A stretch of DNA of 64,000 bases from Cellulosimicrobium cellulans (lineage in GTDB: Bacteria > Actinomycetota > Actinomycetes > Actinomycetales > Cellulomonadaceae): positions 496,001 to 560,000 of the forward strand of contig NZ_JAFGYF010000002.1 of assembly GCF_016921195.1 (NCBI RefSeq). Reading direction: 5' to 3'. Below, in pieces: positions 37,483 through 45,838 of this stretch. Under the pieces are notes generated by a model. That model did not search any database. It saw nothing but the letters and a program-made list of their open reading frames with translations, and was not told the origin of the DNA. A program made the translations under genes and the position numbers. Each line of letters begins with the position of its first letter. Within the stretch, counting starts at the first letter, position 1.

Positions 37483-38989
37483 GCCCCACCACCGCTCGCA
37501 GCGTCCGCAACAGGATGAGGAGATCCCCGGTCACGGTCCAGTTCTCGACGTAGTACAGGTCCAGCCGCACGCTCTCCTCGAGCGTGAGGTTGTTGCGGCC
37601 CGAGACCTGCCACAGCCCCGTGAGCCCCGGCTTGACGAGCAGCCGCCGGCCGATCTCGTCGTCGTACTGGTCGACCTCGAGCGAGACCTGCGGACGGGGT
37701 CCGACGAGGCTCATGGAACCCCCGAGCACGTTGAAGAGCTGGGGGAGCTCGTCGATCGAGTAGCGGCGGATGAACGCACCCACCCGGGTGACCCGGGGAT
37801 CCTGCTTGGGCTTGTAGAACACGCCCACGTTGCCCGCGCCGAGGACGTCCTCGAGCCGGGACTCCGCGTCGACGACCATCGAGCGGAACTTGAGGACGGT
37901 GAACGGCTCGCCGCGCAGCCCGACGCGCTCCTGGGCGAACAGGACCGGACCGCGGCTCGTGAGCCGCACCGCGAGCGCCGTCACGAGGAGCGGGACGGAG
38001 AAGAGCACGAGGAGGCAGAGCGCGCCGACCACGTCGAACGCTCGCTTGAGCACGTGCTGCGGGCCCGAGTACCCGGGCGCCTCGACGTGCAGGAGCGGCA
38101 GCCCCGCCACGGGCCGGGTCCGGATGCGAGGTCCCGCGACGTCGGTCAGCGCGGGCGCGAGGACGAGGTCCGCGCCCCACGGCTCGAGGTCCCACGCGAG
38201 CCGCTTGACGGTCCGGGGGGTCACGAGGTCCGAGCCGGTGACCATCACCGTGTCGGCCCGCAGCGGCTCGACGAGGCGCGCGGTGTCGCAGACCTCGCCG
38301 ACCACCGGCACGCCCGCCACGGTCTCGTGCGGCTCGACCGCGCCTCCAGGGACGCACACACCGACGACCTGATAACCGCTGTCCGCCGCCTCGCGCAGCC
38401 TCTCCACGAGGTGGGCGGCTCCGTCGCGGCCACCGACGACGAGCGTCCGCGACCGGCAACGGCCGCGCCTGCGCAGGCGGACCAGTCGGCGCCGCACCGC
38501 CCACCGCCCGAGCAGGAGGAGGACGAGCCCGACGGGCAGCGCGATGGCGACGTACCCCCGGGCCAGGTCGTACCGGACGAGGTACGCCGCGATCGCCACC
38601 ACGCCGAACACCGCGACGGTCGTGTTGACGACGCGCGCGTACTCGGGCGCGCCGGAGCCCAGGCTCCGGCTGTCGCGCGAGAACGCCGTCCGAAGCGCGC
38701 ACCACCAGGTCACGAGCAGGCCGACCGAGATGGCGACGTACTGGGCGTCCAGTGCGGTCCCGCCGATCCCGTCGAACCGGACGAGGTACGCCGTCGCGAC
38801 GGCGGCGCCCACCGCCAGCGCGTCGACGACGGCGACACGGCGCGCGAGCCGCGGCTTCCAGCCCGGGCGCCGGTAGGCGCCGAGGGCGATCCGGACGAGC
38901 TGTCCGGTGTCGAAGGACGGCGTGGTGACCTGCCGTCCTGTCCCTTCGAGATCGACGGCGTCGACCTCGTGATCCTTCTCCAGCGTCAT
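37466..38989 (-). CDS. Exopolysaccharide polyprenyl glycosylphosphotransferase (WcaJ-like initiating enzyme)
   Basis: Begins repeat-unit synthesis by moving a sugar-phosphate (commonly glucose-1-P or galactose-1-P) to undecaprenyl phosphate. 507 residues: four or five membrane helices (about 50-165), a CoA-binding-like Rossmann domain (TLVVGGRDGAAHLVERL), a re-entrant helix before KRAFDVVGA, and the catalytic domain with LKFRSMVVDA, DELPQLFNVLGGSMSLVGPR and KPGLTGLWQVSGRNN. First gene of the glycosyltransferase operon; CAGGGGGC lies 5 bases upstream of the ATG. Confidence 0.94.
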   Translation of the reverse strand: MTLEKDHEVDAVDLEGTGRQVTTPSFDTGQLVRIALGAYRRPGWKPRLARRVAVVDALAVGAAVATAYLVRFDGIGGTALDAQYVAISVGLLVTWWCALRTAFSRDSRSLGSGAPEYARVVNTTVAVFGVVAIAAYLVRYDLARGYVAIALPVGLVLLLLGRWAVRRRLVRLRRRGRCRSRTLVVGGRDGAAHLVERLREAADSGYQVVGVCVPGGAVEPHETVAGVPVVGEVCDTARLVEPLRADTVMVTGSDLVTPRTVKRLAWDLEPWGADLVLAPALTDVAGPRIRTRPVAGLPLLHVEAPGYSGPQHVLKRAFDVVGALCLLVLFSVPLLVTALAVRLTSRGPVLFAQERVGLRGEPFTVLKFRSMVVDAESRLEDVLGAGNVGVFYKPKQDPRVTRVGAFIRRYSIDELPQLFNVLGGSMSLVGPRPQVSLEVDQYDDEIGRRLLVKPGLTGLWQVSGRNNLTLEESVRLDLYYVENWTVTGDLLILLRTLRAVVGRDGAY

Positions 38990-39190
38990 GCTGCCCCCTG
39001 TGACGTCCGTGGACGCAGCCCCGACGGCTCGCCGACGCGCGACCGCCCTCAGTGGGTGCCGGACGCCGCCGTCACCGACGGTCTGCCGAGCTCTCCGCCG
39101 CAGGTCCGGACGTCGTCGTCACGGCGGCGGCCGGTCGTCGGGCGACCGGTGTGCCTGCGATGCACCCGTCGTCGAGGACGGGTGCCCGGC

Positions 39191-39757
39191 TCAGGCCTTG
39201 GCCCCCGACGAGCGGCGTCGGCTGCGAGAGACCAGCACCGCCGTCGCACCGCCCGCGACGAGCAGGACGGCCCCGCCGAGCAGCAGCACGTCGTCGGACC
39301 CGGTCTCGGCGAGCCCGCCCGAGGCCCCGTCGCCCGCACCGTCGGCCGAGTCGCCGCCCGAGCCCGTGCCCCCGGCTCCGTCCGAGGCCGGGACGGCGAC
39401 GATCTGCTGGCTCGAAAGCACGGTCCCGTTCGCGTCGGTCGCCACCAGGGAGAACGTCCCGGGCTGGGAGAGCGTCACGGCGAACGAAGCGAAGCCGTCG
39501 GCGGTGTCCTTGGTCAGCGACTTCGTCCCTGCGATCGAGATCGCACCGTCCGGGACGTCGGGCGACGAGATCGTCAGCGTGATCGTCGGGTTCCCGGCCG
39601 GTCCGCCCACCGTGACGGTGAACGTCTCGCCGACCTCGGGCGTCGCGGTGGAGACACCCACCTCGTACTCGTCCGCCTCGTAGGCGGACGCGACGGCCGG
39701 TGCCGCGGCGAGCGCCGCGGCGAGGAGCAGCGTGGTCGCTGCGCGTCGAAGCTTCAT
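39191..39757 (-). CDS. Secreted LAETG sortase-anchored surface protein
   Basis: 188 residues. Signal peptide (MKLRRAATTLLLAAALAAAP, cleavage near ASA-YEA), an Ig-like beta domain of about 95 residues (VGETFTVTVGGPAGNPTITL, GFASFAVTLSQPGTFSLVAT), a Gly/Ser/Asp linker, then the sorting signal LAETGSDD, a hydrophobic helix and an RSRRRSSG tail. LAETG suggests a class E-type sortase, common in actinobacteria. Sits inside the exopolysaccharide locus, so it may anchor or organise the polymer at the wall. Confidence 0.87.
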   Translation of the reverse strand: MKLRRAATTLLLAAALAAAPAVASAYEADEYEVGVSTATPEVGETFTVTVGGPAGNPTITLTISSPDVPDGAISIAGTKSLTKDTADGFASFAVTLSQPGTFSLVATDANGTVLSSQQIVAVPASDGAGGTGSGGDSADGAGDGASGGLAETGSDDVLLLGGAVLLVAGGATAVLVSRSRRRSSGAKA

Positions 39758-39853
39758 GTCAAAGGCCCCCTGCCTTCGTCGTCGGGTGCGGGGGCCCCTG
39801 GCCGAACCGACGTCATCGACGCCGGTCGTCGCACGTGCCCCCGCCGTGCCTCC

Positions 39854-41761
39854 TCAGGAGAACACACCCGTGCCGCACCCGACAGTCGGAAGTGCCGTCG
39901 TGCCGTTCCTGACACCAGGAGTTTTCCTGACGGAAACAGGGCCGCGCTGATTCTTGCCGCTGACGACCTCGTACTCGTACGTCGCCGACTCCCCCGGCGC
40001 GAGCGCGACCGACCGCGCCCCGACGACGAGCCCGTCGTGCACCTGAGCGAAGAGCCCCGGCTCACCGTCGCCCGTCGACGGCCCACGGATGCCCCCGCCG
40101 TGCGGCGCGTAGACGAGCAGGTTGGTCCGTATCGTGCCGTCCCCGCCTGCTCCGAGAACGTACTCGGGCAGCTCTACCGCCTCGGCGCGAGTGAGCGTGG
40201 AGGCGAGCGTCACGTGCACCGTGAAGGCCTGCGAGCCGTCGGGACGGCAGGTCACGTCGCCGACCGCCACGGTGGAGTCGAGGTAGTAGCCGGTCTTGGA
40301 CGCGGTCGTCGCGTTGAGGTAGACCCCGACGACGGGAGACGTCGGACCACCCGCCGGGTCGGTGCGACGCCCCTCGAGCTCGCCGGAGAGGACCGTCCCC
40401 GTCAGGAGGTCCTGCTCCGCGGCCCTGGCGGACCACACGAGCAGACGACCGTCCCGGGCCGACCGGGCGAGCGCGTCGACGAGTGCCGCGGCGTCCCCCT
40501 CCCCCGTGGTCAGCGAGCCGAGCACCTCGCGCGCGACCAGGGCGAGCACGGCGTCCTGCTCCGCCGGGTCCGCGTGGTCGACGTAGACGCCGTTGAGCAG
40601 GTAGGCGGCCGCGTCCTGCGTCGTGAGCCGGAGCGCCCCGCCGCCCGGCGTCGAGACCTCGACCGGCCCGACCCCGCCGAGCACCCCCGCGAGAGCCACC
40701 GGATCGACGGCCACCACGCCGTCGACCTCCTCACCGGTCTGCCGCAGCCAGGCCTCGCGCGCCACGCGTGCGGCGCGCGGGAAGTCGGGGGTTGACGTGA
40801 CGTTGAGCATGTACCTGCCGAGGTCGTCACCGAACAGCGCCGCCTCGGGGCCGCTCAGGTCGACCACGCTCTCCGGGTAGCCGCCGATCGCGCTGCCCGG
40901 ACGGACCTCGACGAGCTCGACGGCGCCCGACTCCGCCCGGAGGTGGAGCACCGAACCAGCGATCCCACCGGTCGCGCGCGGCTCGGCGTTGTTCTGGACG
41001 AGCACGAGGTAGTTCCGCGCGCCGTCGGCGCCGAGCATCGGGGGGACGAGCTGTACCGCGCGCGCGGCAGTCGCCGTCTGGGAGGCGACATCGCCGAGCT
41101 GCGCGCGCAGGTCGCCCACGGCGGCGGCCAGCGGGCTCACCAGGGTCGACGTGTCGATGCCCGAGACGGTCTCGTACGACGCCCCGAGCGCGCGGTCGGC
41201 GGCGACGACGTCGTCGCGCGCAGCGCTGAGGGGCCCCAGGTCGACGGCCCCGGCGGTCGGCGTGAGGGTCGACGGGGACGCGACGGCGACGGCGTCGGCG
41301 AGGCGTGGCAGGGCGTCCTGCGCGACCCGGTCGACGGCTCCGGTCATCTCCCCGAGGGCTCGCGCGTCGTCGCCGACGAACGGCAGCGCGCGGGCGACCG
41401 TCCAGTGCGGGCCGTGCGTCGCGGACGCCGCGACGCGTGCGGAACGTCGGACGTCATCGATCGCCGTCCCGGCGTCCCGGCCCGCCCGCACCTGCTCCTG
41501 CAGTGCGGGCAGGGTCGAGGCCACGTCCTCGAGTGCGGCACGCGCGCGCAAGACGTCCGTGACCAGCCAGGCGAGCCACGCCAACGCCACGACGAGGGCG
41601 AGCCCGCCGGCTACGGCGACGCGCCTGCGCAGCCGCCAAGAACGTGCTCGGCGGGACGTTCGCCGTGCCGCGGGACGGCCCCGTTCCGACTCCGGTCGTG
41701 CGGAGGACGCGACCAGCGTCGCGGCACCTGACCATCGTGGACCCCACCCGTCGTGCACCAT
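39854..41761 (-). CDS. DUF4012-domain membrane-anchored protein
   Basis: 635 residues. One N-terminal membrane helix (VAVAGGLALVVALAWLAWLV, about 50-70) and a large extracytoplasmic region carrying the DUF4012 signature YLVLVQNNAEPRATGGI followed by IGGYPESVVDLSGPE and RYMLNVTSTPDFPRAA. The C-terminus is a beta-rich domain with one disulfide candidate pair. DUF4012 proteins are frequent next to actinobacterial exopolysaccharide genes but their activity is not known. The N-terminal 45 residues are polar and Arg-rich; the true start might be internal. Confidence 0.85.
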   Translation of the reverse strand: MVHDGWGPRWSGAATLVASSARPESERGRPAARRTSRRARSWRLRRRVAVAGGLALVVALAWLAWLVTDVLRARAALEDVASTLPALQEQVRAGRDAGTAIDDVRRSARVAASATHGPHWTVARALPFVGDDARALGEMTGAVDRVAQDALPRLADAVAVASPSTLTPTAGAVDLGPLSAARDDVVAADRALGASYETVSGIDTSTLVSPLAAAVGDLRAQLGDVASQTATAARAVQLVPPMLGADGARNYLVLVQNNAEPRATGGIAGSVLHLRAESGAVELVEVRPGSAIGGYPESVVDLSGPEAALFGDDLGRYMLNVTSTPDFPRAARVAREAWLRQTGEEVDGVVAVDPVALAGVLGGVGPVEVSTPGGGALRLTTQDAAAYLLNGVYVDHADPAEQDAVLALVAREVLGSLTTGEGDAAALVDALARSARDGRLLVWSARAAEQDLLTGTVLSGELEGRRTDPAGGPTSPVVGVYLNATTASKTGYYLDSTVAVGDVTCRPDGSQAFTVHVTLASTLTRAEAVELPEYVLGAGGDGTIRTNLLVYAPHGGGIRGPSTGDGEPGLFAQVHDGLVVGARSVALAPGESATYEYEVVSGKNQRGPVSVRKTPGVRNGTTALPTVGCGTGVFS

Positions 41762-41819
41762 GCCGCCCCCCGCGACTCGCCCCCGGTGCGACGGCTCCGG
41801 TGCGGGCCGCCGCTCGCGC

Positions 41820-41825
41820 TACATT
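41820..41825 (+). promoter_or_regulatory. -10 box (TACATT) for the phosphatase gene
   Basis: TACATT lies 32 bases before the GTG, leaving a short leader containing AAGGAGG (41844-41850), an unusually complete ribosome site 7 bases from the start. Confidence 0.4.
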
Positions 41826-41857
41826 ACCCAGACCCCCGGTCGCAAGGAGGTTGGAGC

Positions 41858-42403
41858 GTGCTGTCGGTCCTCGTCGTGTGCACCGGGAACATCTGTCGCT
41901 CACCCGCGGCACAGCTCGTGCTCGGCTCCGCGCTGGACGACTCCGTGGTCGTGACGAGCGCCGGGACCGGCGCCGTGGTCGGCGCACCCGTCGCGCCGAG
42001 CATGGCCCGTCTCCTGTCGGATCGCGGTCTCGACCCGTCCGGCTTCGTCGCCCGCTCGCTCACCGAGGACCTGGTGCGGTCCGGGGACCTCGTCCTCACG
42101 ATGACGCGCCAGCACCGGGCCGCGGTGCTCGAGCTCGCGCCGTCGGCGCTGCGGCGATCCCTCCTCTTCACGGAGCTCGCGGCGATCGCGGAACGGACGG
42201 GTCCCGGCGCTCCTGGGGCGGATGACGCCGCACGGCTCGCCGACGTCGTCGCCGCCGCGCCTCGAGCGCGCGCGAGCCTCGATCTGGAGCGCGACGCACC
42301 GGACGTCGAGGACCCCTACGGGCGGTCGGACGACGTCTACCGCCGCGTGCTCGACCGCATCGGGGCCGACGCACAGCGGCTCGTCGCCGCCCTGCGAGGG
42401 TGA
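41858..42403 (+). CDS. Low-molecular-weight protein-tyrosine phosphatase (Wzb-like)
   Basis: 181 residues. The P-loop CTGNICRSP (Cys about residue 8, CX5R) opens the protein and the catalytic Asp is in EDPYGRSDD near the C-terminus. The GTG start is fixed by AAGGAGG 7 bases upstream. Such enzymes dephosphorylate BY-kinases; the only visible partner is the Wzz-kinase at 24190, about 16 kb away in the same locus. Divergent from the DUF4012 gene. Confidence 0.93.
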   Translation: MLSVLVVCTGNICRSPAAQLVLGSALDDSVVVTSAGTGAVVGAPVAPSMARLLSDRGLDPSGFVARSLTEDLVRSGDLVLTMTRQHRAAVLELAPSALRRSLLFTELAAIAERTGPGAPGADDAARLADVVAAAPRARASLDLERDAPDVEDPYGRSDDVYRRVLDRIGADAQRLVAALRG

Positions 42404-42444
42404 CCGGTCCACCTCCCTGCCCCCTGCACAAGGAGGGGGACCGG
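42404..42444 (+). terminator. Terminator hairpin after the phosphatase gene
   Basis: CCGGTCC-A-CCTCCCT pairs with AGGAGGG-GGACCGG: 14 base pairs with a single bulged A and a 12-base loop, starting directly after the stop codon. No T-run follows. Confidence 0.65.
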
Positions 42445-42797
42445 CTGCCGTCAGGGCCCCTGGAGCACCGTGACGGCCACCACCACGACCGTCTCCACAG
42501 AGCCAGGCCTCCGCCGCGCCCGGTGGCGATGCCCTCGGCACCCGTCGCGCCGACGGGTACCTCGCCCGGGGAGGATCGCGGTCGCTGCATCGAGGACGAC
42601 CAGTACCAGCGGACCGTCACCCGGAGCATGCGGGCAGCCTGCACGCCACCCCGACAGCTCGCAGGCTGGACATCTGTCCAGAGCTCGCCGCTTCGTCCGG
42701 TATCGGCGCTATCTCCGGGCTACGCGAGCTGTTTGTCCCGAACATTCACCCGCTCCCACCGAGGGCACCGCTCAGATGGCGAGACGACCACTGCGCC
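42445..42797. other. Intergenic stretch with no recognised gene
   Basis: About 350 bases between the phosphatase terminator and the orphan HTH gene. Open frames here read as Arg/Pro/Thr-rich sequence without domain likeness or ribosome sites. I see no RNA gene, repeat or clear promoter. Confidence 0.5.
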
Positions 42798-43085
42798 TCA
42801 AGCGTCCGTCGAGCATCCCGGACGCTGCGCAGGAGCCTCGGCCGAACCCGGCCCCGGGTCCACGAGGGCCCGCACAGCGGGCCCGATCCGGTACCGGCGG
42901 TCCGTGCCCTGGACGAGCCACCGGTGCGCGACGAGGGTCTGCGCGATGCGGAACGCCCCCGGCCGGCTCACGCCGAGACACGACGCCAGCTCGGCCAGGC
43001 GTATCGCCTCCGACTCGGCGACCAGCTCGATGGTGCGCACCGTGCGTGACACGGACGCCAGGACGTACGACCCCCTGCTCGACAT
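42798..43085 (-). CDS. Orphan IclR-type HTH protein (no effector domain)
   Basis: 95 residues. SVSRTVRTIELVAESEAIRL, AELASCLGVSRPGAFRIAQT, LVAHRWLVQGTDRRYRIGPA forms a complete winged-helix domain of the IclR type. The roughly 170-residue ligand-binding domain of IclR proteins is absent and the protein ends soon after the wing. It could be a stand-alone DNA-binding protein or a gene remnant. A longer in-frame start at 43166 adds unstructured residues and is less likely. Confidence 0.65.
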   Translation of the reverse strand: MSSRGSYVLASVSRTVRTIELVAESEAIRLAELASCLGVSRPGAFRIAQTLVAHRWLVQGTDRRYRIGPAVRALVDPGPGSAEAPAQRPGCSTDA

Positions 43086-43356
43086 GCCAGGAACCCTAGG
43101 AGCCTTCCCTGCCGTTCGCACCGCACGCCCCCAGCTCTCACGCCAGCCCTGCGAGGCGGCGACCATGCCAGGGACGGCCGACGGGCGCGGCGCGGCTCGC
43201 AGGGCGTGGACGTGGCGCCACTCATCGGCGCGCGGTACGGGAGCCCCCAGGTGAGATCCTTCGTCGTGAGGCGCCCTTCAACGGCGGTGCCCGGCCATCG
43301 TCGGACGTCGACAGCGCTTCGTGCGGCTCGCGGACGTTGCGAAACGGACGCGACGG
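43086..43356. other. Intergenic stretch with no recognised gene
   Basis: Roughly 270 bases between the HTH gene and the tRNA-Val terminator. No convincing open frame, RNA or repeat seen. The region should contain the promoter of the HTH gene. Confidence 0.4.
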
Positions 43357-43384
43357 AGGCCCGGAACCATGCGGTTCCGGGCCT
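43357..43384 (-). terminator. Terminator of tRNA-Val(CAC)
   Basis: AGGCCCGGAACC, loop ATGC, GGTTCCGGGCCT: a perfect 12-bp stem 9 bases beyond the tRNA 3' end on the minus strand. No clear T-run. Confidence 0.75.
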
Positions 43385-43393
43385 CAATCTCGG

Positions 43394-43465
43394 TGGGCGA
43401 TACTGGGTTCGAACCAGTGACCTCTTCGGTGTGAACGAAGCGCGCTACCACTGCGCCAATCGCCC
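43394..43465 (-). tRNA. tRNA-Val (anticodon CAC)
   Basis: 72 bases on the minus strand with 7-bp acceptor GGGCGAT/ATCGCCC and discriminator A. Anticodon stem CTTCG/CGAAG encloses loop TTCACAC, anticodon CAC; T-arm ACTGG-TTCGAAC-CCAGT. No CCA is encoded. The body outside the anticodon arm is nearly identical to the two tRNA-Val(GAC) copies at 45930 and 46379. Confidence 0.95.
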
Positions 43466-43519
43466 GAGTGCGAGGTCGATACTAGCCTGAAACGGACCGG
43501 ATCGAAAAACCGGCCCCGA

Positions 43520-44440
43520 TCACGGGTCCAGGCGCTCGCGACGGCGCCGCTCGAAGAGCTCGCGCGCGGCGAGCGACAGCCTCCCGGCCGCGACGTCGAC
43601 GCCGTCGAGCCAGGTGACCGGCTGGACGTTGCGGACCGAACCGGTGAGGAGCAGTGCCGCCTCCCCCGCGCTCACCTCGTCGAGCACGGCGAACGGCAGC
43701 TCGCCCGGCCGCGCCTCGCGCACGGGAAGGCCGTCCTCCGCGGCCCACTCGAGCAGGAGCTCGCGCGTGATGCCGGCGAGGCAGCCCGATGCCAGGAACG
43801 GCGTGACGAGCTCGCCCCCGCGCTCGACGAAGACGTTCGCGCCCGTGCCCTCGCACAGGTCGCCCGCGGTGTTCGCCAGGAGCGCCTCGTCGCCGCCCTT
43901 CGCGACGGCGTCGGCGAGCGCGACCACGTTCTCGGCGTACGACGTCGTCTTGAGCCCGGCCACCGCCGACCGCTCGTTGCGCGTCCACGGCGAACGCACG
44001 GCGCGGCCGGTGGGGCTGATGGTCGCGGGCCCCGCGGCGACGACGACGGTCTGCGCGCCGGGCGTCCGTCCGGACCCGAGCGGGCCGACACCGGCGGTCA
44101 CGGTGATGCGCAGACGCCCGACGTCGCCCGCCCCCGCCCGTGTCCGGGCGCCGGCCTCCGCGAGCACGGCCGTGACGCCGTCGAGCACGCGCTGCTCGTC
44201 CGGCGCGTCGAGCCCGAGGCCCGCGGCCGACCGCGCGAGCCGGCGCAGGTGCCGGGTGAGCGCGAACGCCTGCCCGTCGAACACGGCGCACGTCTCGAAC
44301 ACGCCGTCCCCGACCGTGAGGCCGTGGTCCACGGCGCTCAGCGCCTCCTCGCCCGGTCGCACGAGGCGCCCGTCGGCCCAGATCACGAGGTTCTCGGACG
44401 GTCGGTCGGACGACGGCGTCGTGGCGGCAGCGGAGCTCAT
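43520..44440 (-). CDS. pabC: Aminodeoxychorismate lyase / class IV aminotransferase
   Basis: PLP enzyme of fold type IV, probably releasing p-aminobenzoate and pyruvate from aminodeoxychorismate in folate synthesis. 306 residues: SAVDHGLTVGDGVFETCAVF, RHLRRLARSA, PLP-lysine region LKTTSYAENVVAL (about residue 165), CEGTGANVFVERGGELVTPF and CLAGITRELLLEWA. ATGA overlap with pabB upstream supports the folate role over a branched-chain amino-acid role. Confidence 0.9.
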   Translation of the reverse strand: MSSAAATTPSSDRPSENLVIWADGRLVRPGEEALSAVDHGLTVGDGVFETCAVFDGQAFALTRHLRRLARSAAGLGLDAPDEQRVLDGVTAVLAEAGARTRAGAGDVGRLRITVTAGVGPLGSGRTPGAQTVVVAAGPATISPTGRAVRSPWTRNERSAVAGLKTTSYAENVVALADAVAKGGDEALLANTAGDLCEGTGANVFVERGGELVTPFLASGCLAGITRELLLEWAAEDGLPVREARPGELPFAVLDEVSAGEAALLLTGSVRNVQPVTWLDGVDVAAGRLSLAARELFERRRRERLDP

Positions 44441-45540
44441 GGCTCCAGTGTGCCGGAGGCGAGGCCGACGAGCCGCCGGGCCTTGAGCTCGGTCTCGTCC
44501 CACTCGCGCGCGGGGTCGCTCCCCCACGTGATGCCGGCCCCGGTCCCGAAGCGCAGCACGCCGTCGGTCCACCAGAACGTCCGGATCCCGACGGCGAGCA
44601 CCGCCTCGTCCCCGTCGACCCATCCGATCGCGCCGCAGTACGGGCCGCGCGGCACCGGCTCGAGCGCCTCGATGATGCGCAGCGCGGACGACTTCGGGGC
44701 GCCGGACACGGACGCGGGCGGGAAGGTCGCGCCGAGCAGCGCGGGCCAGAGCGAGGCCGGGTCGTCCAGGCCGGGACGGAGCCGCCCCGCGACGGTGCTC
44801 ACGAGGTGCACGAGGCCGGGGTGGGGCTCGACCGCGAGCAGGTCGGTGACCTCGACCGTCCCCGGGTCGCACACGCGCTGGAGGTCGTTGCGCACGAGGT
44901 CGGTGATCATGACGTTCTCCGCGCGGTCCTTGGCCGTGAGCCCGTCCGGCGTCGGCGCGGTGCCCTTGATGGGGCCGGACGTCACCGTCCTGCCCGCGAC
45001 GCGGAGGTAGAGCTCGGGGGACGCGCTCACGACCCAGGCGGGGTCGACGCCGGAGCTCGCCGGGACGTGCAGGACGCCCGCGTAGGGCGCCGGGTTCCCC
45101 CGGGCCAGACGGCGCCCGAGGGCCGCGGCGCCCGGCTCGCCGCCGTCCGGGGCGACGAGCGGTGCCGACAGGACGCGGCAGACGTTGGCCTGGTAGACCT
45201 CGCCCTCGCGGACCGCGTCGCGCACGCGCGCGACTGCGGCCTCGTAGGCCGCCCGGTCCATCGAGCTCGACCAGTCCGACGACGCCGGCCCTCGCCATGC
45301 GCTCCCTTCGCCCGGTTCCCGCGCGAGCGCCGCCGGGTCGGCGCGCTCCGCGAACCGCCAGGCGCGCGCCCGGCCGCCGCGAGCGGGGGCGTCGAAATCC
45401 GCCACGACGAACCACGGACCGTCGTCGGCGAGCCGCTCCGGCTCCCGCCACAGGTCGACGACCTCCACCACGCCGGTGGCGGCGCGGCCGGCGAAGCGCG
45501 CGATCCCCGGCCTCGACGGCGTTCTCCCAGGTCCTGGCAC
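44437..45540 (-). CDS. pabB: Aminodeoxychorismate synthase component I (chorismate-binding)
   Basis: 367 residues of the chorismate-utilising enzyme family: YEAAVARVRDAVREGEVYQA, SASPELYLRVAGRTVTSGPI, KGTAPTPDGLTAKDRAENVM, VRNDLQRVCDPGTVEV, GATFPPASVSGAPKSSALRI and YCGAIGWVDGDEAVLAVGIR. Shorter than full PabB/TrpE (450-500) because the N-terminal subdomain is reduced. No glutaminase pabA lies here, so the partner must be encoded elsewhere. GTG start with a leaderless TAGCGT box 6 bases away. Confidence 0.9.
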   Translation of the reverse strand: MPGPGRTPSRPGIARFAGRAATGVVEVVDLWREPERLADDGPWFVVADFDAPARGGRARAWRFAERADPAALAREPGEGSAWRGPASSDWSSSMDRAAYEAAVARVRDAVREGEVYQANVCRVLSAPLVAPDGGEPGAAALGRRLARGNPAPYAGVLHVPASSGVDPAWVVSASPELYLRVAGRTVTSGPIKGTAPTPDGLTAKDRAENVMITDLVRNDLQRVCDPGTVEVTDLLAVEPHPGLVHLVSTVAGRLRPGLDDPASLWPALLGATFPPASVSGAPKSSALRIIEALEPVPRGPYCGAIGWVDGDEAVLAVGIRTFWWTDGVLRFGTGAGITWGSDPAREWDETELKARRLVGLASGTLEP

Positions 45541-45546
45541 AGGACC

Positions 45547-45552
45547 ACGCTA
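45547..45552 (-). promoter_or_regulatory. -10 box (TAGCGT) for pabB-pabC
   Basis: Minus-strand TAGCGT with 6 bases to the GTG start of pabB; no ribosome site between, so transcript probably leaderless. Confidence 0.45.
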
Positions 45553-45643
45553 CCGACCACGTGCGCACCGCCCGGCGGGGGTCCGGGACGCGCACGGCGC
45601 GTACGGGGACGGTGCCGGTTGGACGTCGGGCGCGAACGTGGAC

Positions 45644-45649
45644 TAATGT
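45644..45649 (+). promoter_or_regulatory. Promoter of first tRNA cluster
   Basis: TAATGT at 45644-45649, with TTGGAC at 45619-45624 as a -35 (19-base spacer, slightly long). It stands 68 bases before tRNA-Gly. Confidence 0.5.
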
Positions 45650-45717
45650 CTGGGACGCGCCGGAACGCCGGGGGCAAACAGGAAGCGATTCCTCGACACC
45701 TCGCAGGGTCCGGCCGC

Positions 45718-45790
45718 GCGGATGTGGCTCAGTTGGTAGAGCATCACCTTGCCAAGGTGAGGGTCGCGGGTTCGAGTCCCGTCATCCGCT
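45718..45790 (+). tRNA. tRNA-Gly (anticodon GCC), copy 1
   Basis: 73 bases; acceptor GCGGATG/CATCCGC with discriminator T; anticodon stem TCACC/GGTGA enclosing TTGCCAA (anticodon GCC); T-arm GCGGG-TTCGAGT-CCCGT. CCA is not encoded. Confidence 0.97.
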
Positions 45791-45838
45791 CGGAGGCCCA
45801 CTCTCCGCCCGCTCTCGCGGCGGCGGAGGGCAGGTCGC

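Noticed and set aside
42400-43254. Plus-strand open frame of 284 codons in the otherwise gene-poor stretch
   Set aside because: Thr/Ser/Pro/Arg-rich, no ribosome site or domain, runs through a terminator hairpin and opposite the IclR-type HTH whose frame is convincing.
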